Positions 32,910 to 43,500 of a stretch of 64,000 bases of DNA are shown here, in pieces; positions within the stretch are counted from its first letter, which is position 1, and the number at the start of each line of letters is the position of its first letter. Below the pieces are notes generated by a model, which saw only the letters and a program-made list of their open reading frames with translations, did no database searches and was not told the origin of the DNA. The DNA lies in assembly GCA_013407085.1 (NCBI GenBank), contig JACCGJ010001766.1, forward strand, positions 1-64,000, written 5' to 3'. The position numbers were made by a program, and so were the translations under genes. This stretch comes from Atriophallophorus winterbourni. Lineage: Eukaryota; Platyhelminthes; Trematoda; Plagiorchiida; Microphallidae.

Positions 32910-33490
32910 CGTACTTCGCGGCTGGCTTGCGAAATACCATCACGTGGTGCCAGCTGGGTGGGTGCTCGGGTTCTCGAGCTCAGCGAAACAGTTTCGGCGG
33001 TGGGTGTTGAGGGTGTGTGGTGGGTTTCGCCGGGCAGCGTGCTCCATAAAAGCACAAAAATCACAATATGACATCCACCGGACGCGGCGGATGTGACTCG
33101 CCGCTCCAAAAGTCACTGCCCCTTGTTCTATCCAAGGACATGGTATGGTGCACAGGCAAAAACTGAAGTCACCAACCTATCAACGGGGTTATCGGGCTCC
33201 GAACTGAAAATTCCCAGAAAAGGGCGTATGAACCGCTTCGTCGGTCACCGGCTACCGATAGGTGCGAACCTCTCTCGCTCCACTGCCTTGTGAGTAAAGG
33301 CTCGGGGTGGGACCCTCTAAACGAAATCTCCCCTACTTCGGTGTAGGCAACGGTGGTAGTATCATGCCTACGTTCAAAACGACTGCGATGACAACGCTTT
33401 GTACCCCCCTTCTCGCTTTGTACATCTCATTGTTTATGTTGAACGGCACTATATCTGTATCAGATTGTGCAAATATAATAATATAATATA
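32910..33490 (+). mobile_element. Unclassified ~580-bp retroposon with (AAT)n tail inside the RTE-like LINE
   Basis: Comparison with the family copy at 885-925 shows about 580 extra bases between CTTGAGTAGCAGAGAC and AGTCCTTTCTGACG. The insert ends on the plus strand in ATTGTGCAAATATAATAATA, a simple tail. Its last ~150 bases recur in reverse orientation at 43157-43320, also ending in an (ATA)n run, so it is a dispersed element inserted by a LINE-type process. It has no long ORF. A loose B-box-like GGTTCTCGAGCTC lies near 32968. A SINE identity is plausible but unproven; no clear target duplication was found. Confidence 0.65.
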
Positions 33491-36320
33491 GTCCTTTCTG
33501 ACGCCAGAGGTGACCTAGGTTGCGGAATGCTACGGTCGCTTTAGAAATGCGTGCCGAGACCTCGTTATCTAACGATGCAGAATTATTGATACAACTACCG
33601 AAATACGTAAAACGATCCACAATTTCAAGAACCTGATTGTCAAGTAATAAAGTGCTGTTCGATATGTCGATGTCCTGCAGCAGAACACTGCACTTAGAGG
33701 GTGCAAAACGCATTCCAAATGCGGGCACAATACTAGATAGCTTGTTCAGTATCGCCTGTGCATCTGTGTACGAGTCGAAGAGCAGAACTATATCATCAGC
33801 ATAATCCAAGTCGAGAAGCTTGACGCCTGGCATTATGTGAACTCCGAAAGCTGGGGCACAATCGTTGCACAACTCCATAATTGCATCAATTACAAAATTA
33901 AACAAAAACGGAGGAATTGGGCATCCTTGTCGGACGCCACTTGTGGTGTGGAAGTTGGGTGAGACTTCGTTGTAAACCCCAACGCATCCGGATGTATGAG
34001 CATAAAGTGCACGTAGTATGTTGACATACTTTTGCGGAACGCCTTTGCACAGCAAGGTGTTAAACAGGACATTTCGATCGATTGAATCAAATGCTCCTTT
34101 GAAGTCTAAAAAGATGGCTATTGTCGGCTGTCGATAAGTGTGCCGCAGTTCTAAGATCCGTCGAAGAGTAAAAATGTGATCGACACAGCCTCTGCCAGGC
34201 CGGAAGCCAGCTTGCTGCTCTCGGATCTCTGATTCCCTATGCAATGTTAATCTTCGAAGACATATGGACGCTAATAATCTCGTAATGATGGAAGTGAGAC
34301 TTATCCCACGGTGATTAGAGCATGAGCTTCGCACACCTTTTTTAAATATAGATATGATAACTGATTCGCCCCAACTCGAAGGGACGGATTCTGACATCCA
34401 CACTTCACGGAGGAGATCTCCTAATGTGCTGATTAGGACTTGGCCACCTTCTTTGAACAAAACAGGCGGTATGTCATCGGGGCCAGCAGCTTTGAATCGT
34501 TTCATGGATTCGATACATGTTTTAATTTCTAAATCATTAGGGGGATCTACACCAACAGGCCAAGGATCACACTGCCTTAAGTGAGGGAATGATTCTGTTG
34601 CAGGCGACCAGCTGAATTGTTCTTCAAAATGTTCGGCCCAGCGCGACGGGCGGCGATTCTTATTAGTGATAAGAGTACCGTCTAATTCCGCTATAGTCTC
34701 ACTCACTCCTTGTTTCGTAGGCCCAGTCGATCGAATAAGTTGGAAGAGTTTTCGCACGTTACCCGCATTATTTGCTATTTCCATTTCTTCGACCTTATTT
34801 AGCCACCACCTTTCTCTGTCTAGTCTTAAGCTCCGTTTAAGTTCATTCCTCACGCGTCTACGCTCTGTGTTGTGTCCAGGACCATGAGGTATTTGGCGTC
34901 GCTGGTGAAGAATTTCTATAGAGCGCTGTGAAATCCAGTGGGACTTTTGGGTTGGTTGTGTAGTCTCACAGGCTGTTATTGCAGCGGCTCGCATAATCCC
35001 TGTTATTTTGTTCCACCTTTCTTTGGCAGTTGCACACTGAGCAACTGGGGGTGAGTTACTCAAGGTGGTTCTATAAATGTCTTGAACTGCAGGCAGAGAG
35101 AATTTTTCGACCACAATGCGTTTCATATTCGAAGGCTTCGTACCCGACAACTTTAACGAGAACCTACATCGCACAAGAGCATGATCTGAATCTGCGCAGG
35201 TATTCCAAAAAGAGCGACAGTCCTCAATGCAACCTCTCCAGAGAGCACTTATGGCGATATGGTCGATTTGGGCCGAAGGTTGGCTTCCATCCGGCGAGCG
35301 CCTTGTGGTAATTTGACATCTTTTATGGCCAAACGAGGTGCTGCTAATGAATAATCGAGATTGTGCACAGAATTGTGTAAACCGTTCACCATTATCTGTG
35401 CGTTGGCTTTCAAGACCAAACATGCCACCTAATTGTGATTCAGATGTATCTAAGCGACCTAGTCTGGCATTCATATCTCCTGCTAAGACAACAATATCGG
35501 AGCTTTTTGCACGTCGCAAAAGAGCATAAAGATCGTCGTAGAAGGCGTTCTTCTCGTCGTCGGAATTGGTGTTAGTCGGAGCGTAAGTTGCTACAATAAA
35601 CAAGCATCTCTGATTAGAAGATTTTGAGTTTGGTCTAATATTAGTGGCGAGTCTAACTGCGCACATCCTGCTATTGCGAGGAATCCAATCGATTAGACAG
35701 GATTCGGCACGTGAATTCAGCACTATACCAACACCCGCCTGTCCTGAAATGGCAGCTACAGAATCACCAGAGCAGCGCAAAAAGTAGCGAGTTGAAAGAT
35801 TTGGGGCAGTAAGTTCAGTAATTATAGACGGATCATATAAGCGCGTTTCCGATAAACAGCAAACATCAATAGATAGACTATCTAAGGTAAGAGCCAGTGC
35901 AGCTTGCTGGCCTATTTGTCTCAGAGTCCTGACATTCATGGCTCCGATGTGAGCAGAGGTCCGTGGTTTAAGAAAGTGATCTGTAGATTCGCGAACAGAA
36001 AATGTTCCAACATGTTCAGCGCGGTCTTTTCTAAAGCTGGGATTGACAGACGGAGAGTTGTTAAGAGTGGATGGGGGGAAGGGTCGGAAACAGTTTGAAG
36101 TATCAACCCATTTCAGTTGATGATCCCCGAGGAAGTACGCACCTTCGGGCGTGCTTGGCCCCAAAAGCATTACAGCGCATTTCTGTCGGTTTACAGGAAG
36201 CTGCCATTTTACCGTCCAATCAAGCAATTTGTTCAATTCGTTCTGGAAAACTTTATTATCAGCAGAAGAGCTTACTGTACCCCAAACTTTCAGATCATCC
36301 GTGAAAAGTAGACAATTCAT
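33333..36320 (-). CDS. Endonuclease/reverse transcriptase of the RTE-like LINE (chimeric open frame)
   Basis: 995 codons without a stop, but of three origins. The first ~75 residues (36320-36099) are RT of the interrupted CR1-like copy B. The middle (36098-33490) is the RTE-like protein: endonuclease with CCLSETRLYDP, VVLAGDMNARLG, AQIDHIAIS and DSDHALVR; then RT with GFRPGRGCVDHIFTLRRILE, IAIFLDFKGAFDSIDR, TSGVRQGCP and LDYADDIVLL (catalytic YADD at 33792-33803). The last ~45 residues come from the retroposon inserted at 33490, which cuts off the C-terminal domain lying at 32403-32717. Catalytic motifs look intact, but the protein lacks its end and cannot be assumed functional. A natural start would be within the element, for example the M of MNVRTLRQIGQQ near 35940. 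Confidence 0.85.
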   Translation of the reverse strand: MNCLLFTDDLKVWGTVSSSADNKVFQNELNKLLDWTVKWQLPVNRQKCAVMLLGPSTPEGAYFLGDHQLKWVDTSNCFRPFPPSTLNNSPSVNPSFRKDRAEHVGTFSVRESTDHFLKPRTSAHIGAMNVRTLRQIGQQAALALTLDSLSIDVCCLSETRLYDPSIITELTAPNLSTRYFLRCSGDSVAAISGQAGVGIVLNSRAESCLIDWIPRNSRMCAVRLATNIRPNSKSSNQRCLFIVATYAPTNTNSDDEKNAFYDDLYALLRRAKSSDIVVLAGDMNARLGRLDTSESQLGGMFGLESQRTDNGERFTQFCAQSRLFISSTSFGHKRCQITTRRSPDGSQPSAQIDHIAISALWRGCIEDCRSFWNTCADSDHALVRCRFSLKLSGTKPSNMKRIVVEKFSLPAVQDIYRTTLSNSPPVAQCATAKERWNKITGIMRAAAITACETTQPTQKSHWISQRSIEILHQRRQIPHGPGHNTERRRVRNELKRSLRLDRERWWLNKVEEMEIANNAGNVRKLFQLIRSTGPTKQGVSETIAELDGTLITNKNRRPSRWAEHFEEQFSWSPATESFPHLRQCDPWPVGVDPPNDLEIKTCIESMKRFKAAGPDDIPPVLFKEGGQVLISTLGDLLREVWMSESVPSSWGESVIISIFKKGVRSSCSNHRGISLTSIITRLLASICLRRLTLHRESEIREQQAGFRPGRGCVDHIFTLRRILELRHTYRQPTIAIFLDFKGAFDSIDRNVLFNTLLCKGVPQKYVNILRALYAHTSGCVGVYNEVSPNFHTTSGVRQGCPIPPFLFNFVIDAIMELCNDCAPAFGVHIMPGVKLLDLDYADDIVLLFDSYTDAQAILNKLSSIVPAFGMRFAPSKCSVLLQDIDISNSTLLLDNQVLEIVDRFTYFGSCINNSASLDNEVSARISKATVAFRNLGHLWRQKGLYYIIIFAQSDTDIVPFNINNEMYKARRGVQSVVIAVVLNVGMILPPLPTPK

Positions 36321-37555
36321 ATTTAATGAGTCGGGGAGGTCATTAACATATACTTTGAAAGTAACGGGCCGAGAACAGATTCTTGCGGAACCCCGGAATT
36401 TGAACGTGTAATCTGCGATTTGACTGCGTTAACCTCGACCCGTGTATAACGGTCAACAAGGAAGTCTTTAATCCAAGTTAGAATAGGCCCCTTTACACCA
36501 CGAGCACGGAGCTTGAGAAATAGACGTTGAAATGGAACACGGTCAAAAGCCTTACTGAAGTCAATGAAGGCAGTGACTACCAGGTGACCCAGACCAAGTT
36601 CAGCACACCAGTGCTCGCAAGCAGTGATGAGATTGGATGCGCGTGATCGTCTTGGCATAAAACGACGCTGAGCAGATGTTAGCTGACTGGTTGTAAAAAG
36701 AAAATCTTCAATCTGTTTTTTCAGCAGTCGTTCCTTAGTCTTCACAACTACCGAAGAGAGGGTAACCGGGCGGTAGTTAGCCGGATCACTGGTTTCACCG
36801 CCCTTATACATTGGTTTGGCAATGCCGTACTTCCAATCTTAAGGTAACCTACCATACCTCAGGAATAAAATGAAGATTAGCGCCGGTGGTTTGTGTAGGA
36901 TACTCGACAATACCTTTAAAAGCATTGGGTGTATATCGTCCTGGCCAGGTGCTGAGTGTACATCGAGTCGTTCTAGTAAATACTGCACCATCTCTGGCGA
37001 GATCGAGATATCCGGCATTTCGGCGCTGCTCTCATGAAGCAGAGGAATGGGAAATGTCTCCTCTGTGTAAAGCGAATTATACTAAGCGGTAAGAAGATTT
37101 GCTTTACGTTTATCTTCATGTTCAGTTGAACCTCCCATAGTTCTCAAGCAAGGTACTCTTCGAGAAGCTTTCATTTTACGTCCAACGTACGCAAACAAGC
37201 GTTTCGGCATCGAGTTGGCTTCGTCCACTAAGCGAGTTTCATAGTTCTGCCTTTTTCCTCTTTTGAGGTAGGTGCTCTTGTTGCGGATAACTTTGTAGGT
37301 TACATAGTCATCGGTGCATTCACAAGAACAAAACTTCCGCCATTACCGCTTTTTTACCTTCATGTATTTACGAATAACGTTATCAAACCACGGCGGTCAC
37401 TTAGCGGGGGGTCTTTCATTCATCCATGGGGCATGATTTTCAACCGATCTGATTTTTCCCAAAAAGTCCAACCAACAGGTATCAACATTCGTTGATAGAG
37501 GGGGTGACCAGTCCATCGAGTTTGCGGACGTGATTAGACTCTTTGTGTCTAATCT
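36099..37555 (-). pseudogene. RT N-terminal half and linker of CR1-like copy B
   Basis: Minus frame 36811-36323 reads GETSDPANYRPVTLSSVVVK, VVTAFIDFSKAFDRVPFQRL and SGVPQESVLGPLL; the FADD equivalent here is LLFTDDLKV (36312-36286). The linker at 37084-37555 contains the ETRLVDEANSMPKRLFAY-type block. Around 37075-37095 the sequence runs straight from RT into linker, showing the empty site of the RTE-like insertion in copy A. Confidence 0.83.
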
Positions 37556-37632
37556 CTTCAAGCGAAAAAATGGTTCGACACGTCGATTATCTCACTCAAC
37601 TAGGAAAAAGTGATAACATTATTATCTGTTTC

Positions 37633-37805
37633 TGTAGTGAGCTATATACTGAAACACTGGAATCTTACTACCATCTTTATTCTCTATTTCTCATTTCTGT
37701 CTAGGCCAGGGCAGCCTGACACATCTCACATATGCACATATCTCACATGCAGTCTCTGACTGTGCGGCACTTTGCCTGGATCAGGCTTGTGCTTTCACGC
37801 CATTG
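37633..37805 (+). repeat. Short interspersed repeat family A
   Basis: Consensus landmarks in order: TAGTGAGCT, TCTCACTGCC-like block, CATATCTGTCTAGGCCTGGG, CAACCTGACAGTATCTT, CAGTCTCTGACTGTGCGGCA, CTTTGCCTGGATCAGGCTTG, then TGCTTTCATAC and a CATA-repeat tail. No ORF and no convincing Pol III boxes. This copy lacks a clean tail. Confidence 0.75.
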
Positions 37806-37822
37806 CATTCATACCATGACAA

Positions 37823-38085
37823 ACCTCCCCTAAATCGAGGCGCAATTTCAATCGTATAGACTGGGATGTTGTCTTAGAGGAAGCTAAAATGATCTTGTCC
37901 CTTTATTCAGGTGATGATATAGCAACAAACTGGCAGCTTATACATCACTGTCTGGCTACCTTGCAAGATAGGTTTGTTCCGTTGGTGCTTTTCAAGCGAC
38001 GCAACAAGCCACAGTGGTGACACCTACGATGCGACGGTTGATTAAAGTGCGGGACAGTGCCTAGAAAACCAACAAAGCTTCTCAG
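37823..38085 (+). pseudogene. CR1-like LINE linker fragment (family 1 type)
   Basis: Plus translation reads RRNFNRIDWDVVLEEAKMIL and NWQLIHHCLATLQDRFVPLV, then LFKRRNKPQW and a stop. This matches in order the linker of the 13-kb copy (RRNFRLVDWDFLLQ, NWDRICKYLKELQDKHAPL, HRPPWW), which joins endonuclease and RT. Confidence 0.7.
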
Positions 38086-38097
38086 ACAACGTTCCCG

Positions 38098-38125
38098 GAC
38101 ATCATCATCATAATCATCATCATGA
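38098..38125 (+). repeat. (ATC)n microsatellite
   Basis: Short run of CATCAT/ATAATCATC repeats, probably a LINE tail remnant in plus orientation. Confidence 0.6.
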
Positions 38126-38271
38126 AGCACAAGTCTGGAGCCAGACAAAGTGCCAAACAATATGAAGCAGGAAAAGCAGATAAGCAAGCACGTGAAAAAA
38201 AGGAAAGCAGGCAAGCGGAATATGCAAGAGCAAATGCACAAAAAGCAGCTTGTTTTTGTGGTTTCACTGCA

Positions 38272-38620
38272 TACGATTTTGTGGTTTTTTGTTTTTTATA
38301 AAATAATACCGGATGAAAAAATTATGACACATAATAACATACACTGCCGCCACTGACGTCGGTTCGCAGCCATATCGCGTAGATTTCCAGCCAACTATTA
38401 GGTGGAGCTTTCGGATCTCACCCAGGCAAACGAATACGACCAACTGAACCTAGCGCTACTGTGAGTTTCTTCATCCCAACGCGCCACGTCATGGACTGGC
38501 CGCTCGATCGTTTCTCCCAGCTTCTGTCAGGCTCTGCAAATAAGGCGCTGTACGGTAAACGGTGAGTAGGCATTCTTAAAACATGTCCCAATCATCGCAA
38601 ACGAGCAAGCATAATCATTT
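38272..38620 (-). repeat. RTE-like LINE 3' fragment, same subfamily as 2296-2680
   Basis: Closely parallels 2296-2640 over the whole length, including AAAATAATACCGGAT near the tail side and GTACGGTAAACGGTGA near 38550. Minus-strand coding remnants resemble the LARLRW and PNHRLPYSALF blocks. Confidence 0.72.
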
Positions 38621-38639
38621 TTCTCAGTCCGAATCAGAA

Positions 38640-38862
38640 TCTAAAGGGGACGGCGCTATTCCTGTGAAAATCATCGGGGCATCAATCTCATTTCGGTAGC
38701 TCCTAAAATACTGGTTTGTTTCACCGTTTGAATACCAAAAAGGAAGAGCAAATCCGTGAGGAGCAAACTGGGTTTCGTGCCGGCCGCGGGTGTATAGATC
38801 ACATTGTTACACGGAAAGTTACTGGAGCAACACCACGCATTTTGTAGGCCAACTATCGTGGT
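38640..38862 (+). pseudogene. RTE-like LINE reverse transcriptase fragment
   Basis: Plus translation gives NHRGINLISVAPKILVC, then in another frame EEQIREEQTGFRAGRGCIDH, the palm-entry blocks of an RTE-type RT (compare REQQAGFRPGRGCVDH in the 33-36 kb copy). A frameshift near 38740 separates them. Confidence 0.7.
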
Positions 38863-38864
38863 AT

Positions 38865-39058
38865 TATGTATGTATGTATGAAAGCACAAGCCTGATCCAG
38901 GCAAAGTGCCGCACAGTCAGAGACTGCACGTGGGCTAAGATACTGTCAGGTTGCCCAGGCCCAGACAGATATGAGGGGGGAAATAGAGATGGCAGTGAGA
39001 CTCCAGCGTGTATTCGCATGCAGCTCACTACCGTTGGCCAATCAATTTAGCACGATGT
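38865..39058 (-). repeat. Repeat family A, minus copy (first of a tandem pair)
   Basis: Tail TATGTATGTATG at 38867-38880 then the reverse complement of the family landmarks (AAGCACAAGCCTGATCCAGG) and on to TAGCACGATGTT. Confidence 0.8.
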
Positions 39059-39305
39059 TGTATGATATATGAAAGCACAAGCCTGATCCAGGCAAAGTGC
39101 CACACAGTCAGAGACTGCACGTGGGTTAAGATACTGTCAGGTTGCCCAGGCCCAGACAGATATGAGGGGGGGAAATAGAAATGGCAGTGAGACAATAGCG
39201 TGTATTCGCATGCAGCTCATTACCGTTGGCCAATCAATTTAGCACGATGTTAACCGCACAGCACAAAAATGCTGCACGATTGCACATCCGTGCACATCGT
39301 GGTAT
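39059..39305 (-). repeat. Repeat family A, minus copy (second of a tandem pair, extended)
   Basis: Starts again with TATGATATATGAAAGCAC and is very similar to the preceding unit, then continues about 50 bp further (GCTGCACGATTGCACATCCG), which shows the fuller family length of roughly 245 bp. Confidence 0.8.
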
Positions 39306-40361
39306 TGCGTAACATCTTAGTGACATTAGATTCAATCGATCGCCAAAGTCTTTTGAACTGTGCTGAGACATGGAGTGCCCGAGATGTAGGTTTTGATCTT
39401 GAAGGCATCATATTGCCAAATATATAATCATTTTAAAATTTACCAATAAAGACGTTCGTTATCATCATAATATACATCATGGACAGTGCTACGGAGGTTT
39501 CAAGTACCGAGTGCTTGACTGCCATACAACTATTACACCTTAAAATCTCCAAAAAAGATTTCGAAAATTGAACCTAAATATCTACGAAACCTGAGAAAAT
39601 TGAACGCACTAGGATGAGGTGTTCGCACTTGAAATCAAACATCAAAGACGCTCAACTTTCCGCCACCGTAATTGATTAGTGATCACTATGGGATAAATCA
39701 ATTTAACTGTAGCCGAATTTCGGAATTGGTTTCGATCGTCATTCTACCGACCCTTCCGTCAATTAAAGCATAGAATTGGACGGCATCTATGGGTCGATGT
39801 GAAAACGTCCACTCCACAGTTTGATTTGGAATCACAGTTTTCATATTACTGGACGCACGGATACAGCGTAGCTCCTGCTATAAACGTAGATTATTTAAGA
39901 TGTTCAGCATTAGAGAAAAATATTAGTAGCTCAGGGTTCGTATGGTGTTCAAGTCGTGTTGGCCGAGTTTGCGTTATTGCTGCTAGACGTTTCGTCATTT
40001 ACAATGCTTAATCGCTTTGAATATATGCGGAATACGTTTATTAGTATAATGGTGAAATGCCTACAATCTACTATATGTTCTCAGTTCACAGTCAATGACT
40101 GACAACTGCATTTTTTCCATGATATAAAAATAAAATGGAAATTGAGGATATGAGTGCTAGACGCTTTCACACTTACACTTTATTTGTATTCGTTTTTCAA
40201 TTTATTCAACTGTGCTCATGAATTCAATGTTGAGTGTTGTCATGTGTTGGTCACATCCCCGCAGTTGTACTGCGCAATCGATTTCTGTCATCAGGTTTAT
40301 GGTGATTAGAATAGTTTCAATCTTTTTATTGCTATCAGAAATGTTTGTTTTTAATTATATC
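39306..40361. other. Spacer upstream of the arginyl-tRNA synthetase gene
   Basis: 39470-39650 weakly resembles the 3' UTR of the RTE-like LINE family (GCTTGACTGCCATACAAC, minus orientation, ATC-rich tail). The rest shows no recognisable coding or repeat signature; promoter elements could not be identified. Confidence 0.45.
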
Positions 40362-40450
40362 TAGGCCTGGGCAACCTGACATTATCTTCGCCCACGTGCA
40401 GTCTCTGACTGTGCGTCACTTTGCCTGGATCAGGCTTGTGCTTTCAAACC
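40362..40450 (+). repeat. Repeat family A, 3' part
   Basis: CTAGGCCTGGGCAACCTGAC through GGATCAGGCTTGTGCTTTCA, about 90 bp, ending 30 bp before the presumed 5' splice acceptor of the next gene. Confidence 0.75.
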
Positions 40451-40477
40451 AATTATGCAAAACCTCTTTTTTTACAG

Positions 40478-40514
40478 CTCGTACGTCCAACACCATATCA
40501 TGCCCCAACACAAG
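40478..40514 (+). other. RARS1: First recognised exon of the arginyl-tRNA synthetase gene, with start codon
   Basis: TTTTTTTACAG directly precedes 40478 and a GT donor follows 40514. The ATG at 40500 is in frame with the rest of the gene. The acceptor-like sequence in front could be a spliced-leader trans-splice site, since trematodes add leaders in this way, or a normal acceptor of a further 5' exon. The 5' UTR exon is not determined. Confidence 0.6.
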
Positions 40515-43500
40515 GTAGTTTTTAAAAATATAATGATTTGAATAGGTTGTCCAACTGGAAAAAATAGAACAAACCTTTGATGATCTGCTTTCGAAACCTG
40601 ATTTAAGTCGTATACGCCAACTGTTGGACCAGCAAGCTGGACTGAATTACCGACTTAGACACTTGAATTCTGTAAGTTATTTAATTTTATATTGCTTCAA
40701 GGTGATTTCCGATTTGATCACAGACTCGAAATCGTACTCATTGAGCTTTCAAGCAGCTGCAGAGGCGCTTTTTGATTATGCCATCAGAAACGCTTTTGAA
40801 GAATTGCCACCCCATCAGGTACAACTAAACGCATCAGCTAAAGACGTATTCGGAGATTTGCAATGTAACAGTGCCCTTCGATTGTCCAAGGTTTGGCCTT
40901 TTTGTTAATTATTTTGAAGGAACTACAATTGCTAAGCATTAACCGCACCCCTCAAGACATCGCCAAGACTATAATCAACGCGCTTCCGGCCAATGATATT
41001 ATTGATAAGGTACTTGAATTTCTTTTTTACTGGTAGACTGAAGTTGCAGGACCTGGATTCATCAATATTTGGATATCCAGATCGTTTGTCCAGGGCGAAT
41101 TGAGGAAAATTTTGACAAATGGTGTTAAACCCCCTAGGATAACAAACAAGGTGTCAGTTGTTGTCGATATGTCTTCCCCCAATATTGCGAAGGAAATGCA
41201 CGTGGGCCATCTCAGGTTTGTTTGTGTTTAGTTATATTTTAAACTTAATGTTGGGCTCGTTCGTCAGTATCTCTATGATGTGCCAACGGTAGTGAGCTGC
41301 ATGCGCAAATACGCTGGAGTCTCACTGACAGCTCTATTTCTGTTTCAATTTCTCATATCTGTCTAGACTAGGGCAAACTGACAGTATCTCAGTTCACTGC
41401 TGTTTTTGAATGTGCGACACTTTGCCTGGATCACGCTTGTGAGTTCATGCATCATGCACACATACATATCGCGATATTTAAGGACAGTCACAGTCACAAC
41501 AGGATGTGTGAAACCATTAACTAGGAGCCTTGCACACACATTAATGAACTGCAGGTAGGCTAGCATGTTGCCCATAATTATAGAGATATACACGAAGAAG
41601 AAATTGGCAGTGAGACACAGCAGGTCCGTGGATGCAGCTCAATCGTTTCAGCAAAGTGGCATGTTCACATATGTATATTGTTTTTCGACGAAAGTAATAA
41701 CTTCTGTCTAGGCTAGGGCAACCTGTCCCACGTGCAGTCAATTACTATACGGCACTTTGCCTGGATCAGGCTTGTGATTTCATACATACAGTTATTCTCG
41801 TAGAAATCTGTAAAATCTCTACAAATATTTGTGGCTGCTACATAAGCGGATCCGACATTCGACACAAATTCTGTTCGTTTTACAATATGAAAAAATGAAT
41901 GTAGCCCTTATGTTGATCTGACTTATCATTAACCTGTCAAAAATTAAATGACTGTCATAAATTCCCCACCAGGGCTAAAATACTCAACTTTATCTATATA
42001 AAAAGACTAATGACAACCATATTTTTATACTGCACACCCGAGCCGTGTGTAAATGCTCTACAGTTGCATGTTTTATTATTGGATTACGCAGCCCGGTTTT
42101 TCTCGTCATTCATGTGCCCTGATTTCGTCTATCTATTTCCGTTTCATCACAGATCCACCATCATCGGTGAAAGCATTTCTCGTTTACTATTATTCATGGG
42201 ACACCGCGTGCTGAAAGTAAATCACATTGGAGATTGGGGCACGCAGTTCGGGATGCTGATCGCGCATCTACAAGAATTGTTTCCCGATTTATCCGAAACG
42301 CCCGCTATCGGAGATTTGCAAGCATTTTACAAAACTGCCAAAACCAGGTTCGACAGTGAAGAAGACTTCAAAACGCGCGCTTACAACGCGGTAGTCCAAC
42401 TTCAATGCCACAATCCAGTTCACATCCGGGCTTGGGAACAAATCTGCGCAATATCGCGCCAAGGTCCCAGTTTTTTCCATTTTGTCTTATTTATTTACTA
42501 TCACTTATAATTATTGCGGCACACAGGCAACGATATGATATGGCATGAAAGCACAAGCCTGATCCAGGCAAAGTGCCGCATAGTCAGAGACTGCACGTGG
42601 GCTGAGATACTGTCAGGTTGCCCAGGCCTAGACAGATAGGAGGAAGACAAAGGAACAGGAAATGGTAGTGAGACTCCAACGTGTTTCAGCATACAGCTCA
42701 CTACCGGTGGCCAATCAATTTAGCACGATGTTAGCCGCGCAGTACAAAAATGCTGCACGATTGCAGATCCATGCACGGGCAACGATAGCACATCGGTGTG
42801 CTCAGAATGTGAATCTAACAGCGTTTGCAAGTGGTATATGAAGTTCGAAATGCGAGCTTGAAATCCCCCGCGGTTTTATGATTGTCATCAATCCGATGAA
42901 CGTATCCAGTTTTTTCGAGAATCGAGGTTGCAAGACGAGAATTTCATTAAAAGGTATGCCGAATATTTGCTGGCGCATGCTTTTCAAACTAGTTGCAATT
43001 CATTGTGCTGCACATGGGTATTTGATTGAGATACTTGGTTCCTCCAACCGACTACTGGTCTGCGCATGGGATTTCCATCGTCTCATTCTGAATTATAGTT
43101 TTTCAGTGCACTTTAGAATTTGTTATATTGTTCAAGGCTTTTTGAGTCTCTTTTCGGTATTATTATTATTATTATTATTATTATATTTGCACAATCTGAT
43201 ACAGATATAGTGCCGTTCAACATAAACAACGAGATGTACAAAGCGAGAAGGGGGTAAATAGCAATGCGTTGTCATCGGCATCGGTAGTCTAGGGTTAAAT
43301 ACCACCACTAGAATGTATTTTGCCATTTGTCTATTGTTTTGACATCAGCAAATAATAAAAAGAACCCTTTTGTATCATTTTCTCGATAGAATTCGAAAAG
43401 ATTTACGCGCGTTTGGACATCAAAGACCTCGTTGAACGCGGCGAGTCATTTTACCAGAGCAGAATGCACGAGCTAGTTCGAGAATTGGAGGCGGACAATT

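Larger units (their letters stand above)
32070..36098 (-). mobile_element. RTE-like LINE inserted in CR1-like copy B
   Basis: 4029 bp, minus strand, with 7-bp target duplication AGTATCA. It begins (36098) with TCAAACTGTTTCCGACCC and ends (32070) in a GAT-repeat tail. It encodes a long apurinic endonuclease plus RT frame from about 36090 to 33490, then the C-terminal block at 32717-32403. The two coding parts are separated by a ~580-bp retroposon at 32910-33490. The same family supplies the fragments at 1-2295. Confidence 0.92.
31637..37555 (-). mobile_element. CR1-like LINE (family 2), copy B, split by an RTE-like LINE
   Basis: 31637-32069 matches the RT C-terminus of copy A and 36099-37555 matches the RT N-terminus and linker; together they are collinear with copy A 21236-22643 plus 25818-26305. 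The break falls at AGTATCA, duplicated at 32063-32069 and 36099-36105 around the RTE-like insertion. Copy B lacks the insertion that copy A has at 22650. Its 5' end is truncated near 37555 and its 3' end near 31637. Confidence 0.9.

Noticed and set aside
37680..37740. Resemblance of GCCTGGGCAACCTGACAG in family A to a primate Alu phrase
   Set aside because: A short chance match; no 7SL-like head or dimer structure, and the organism is a flatworm.
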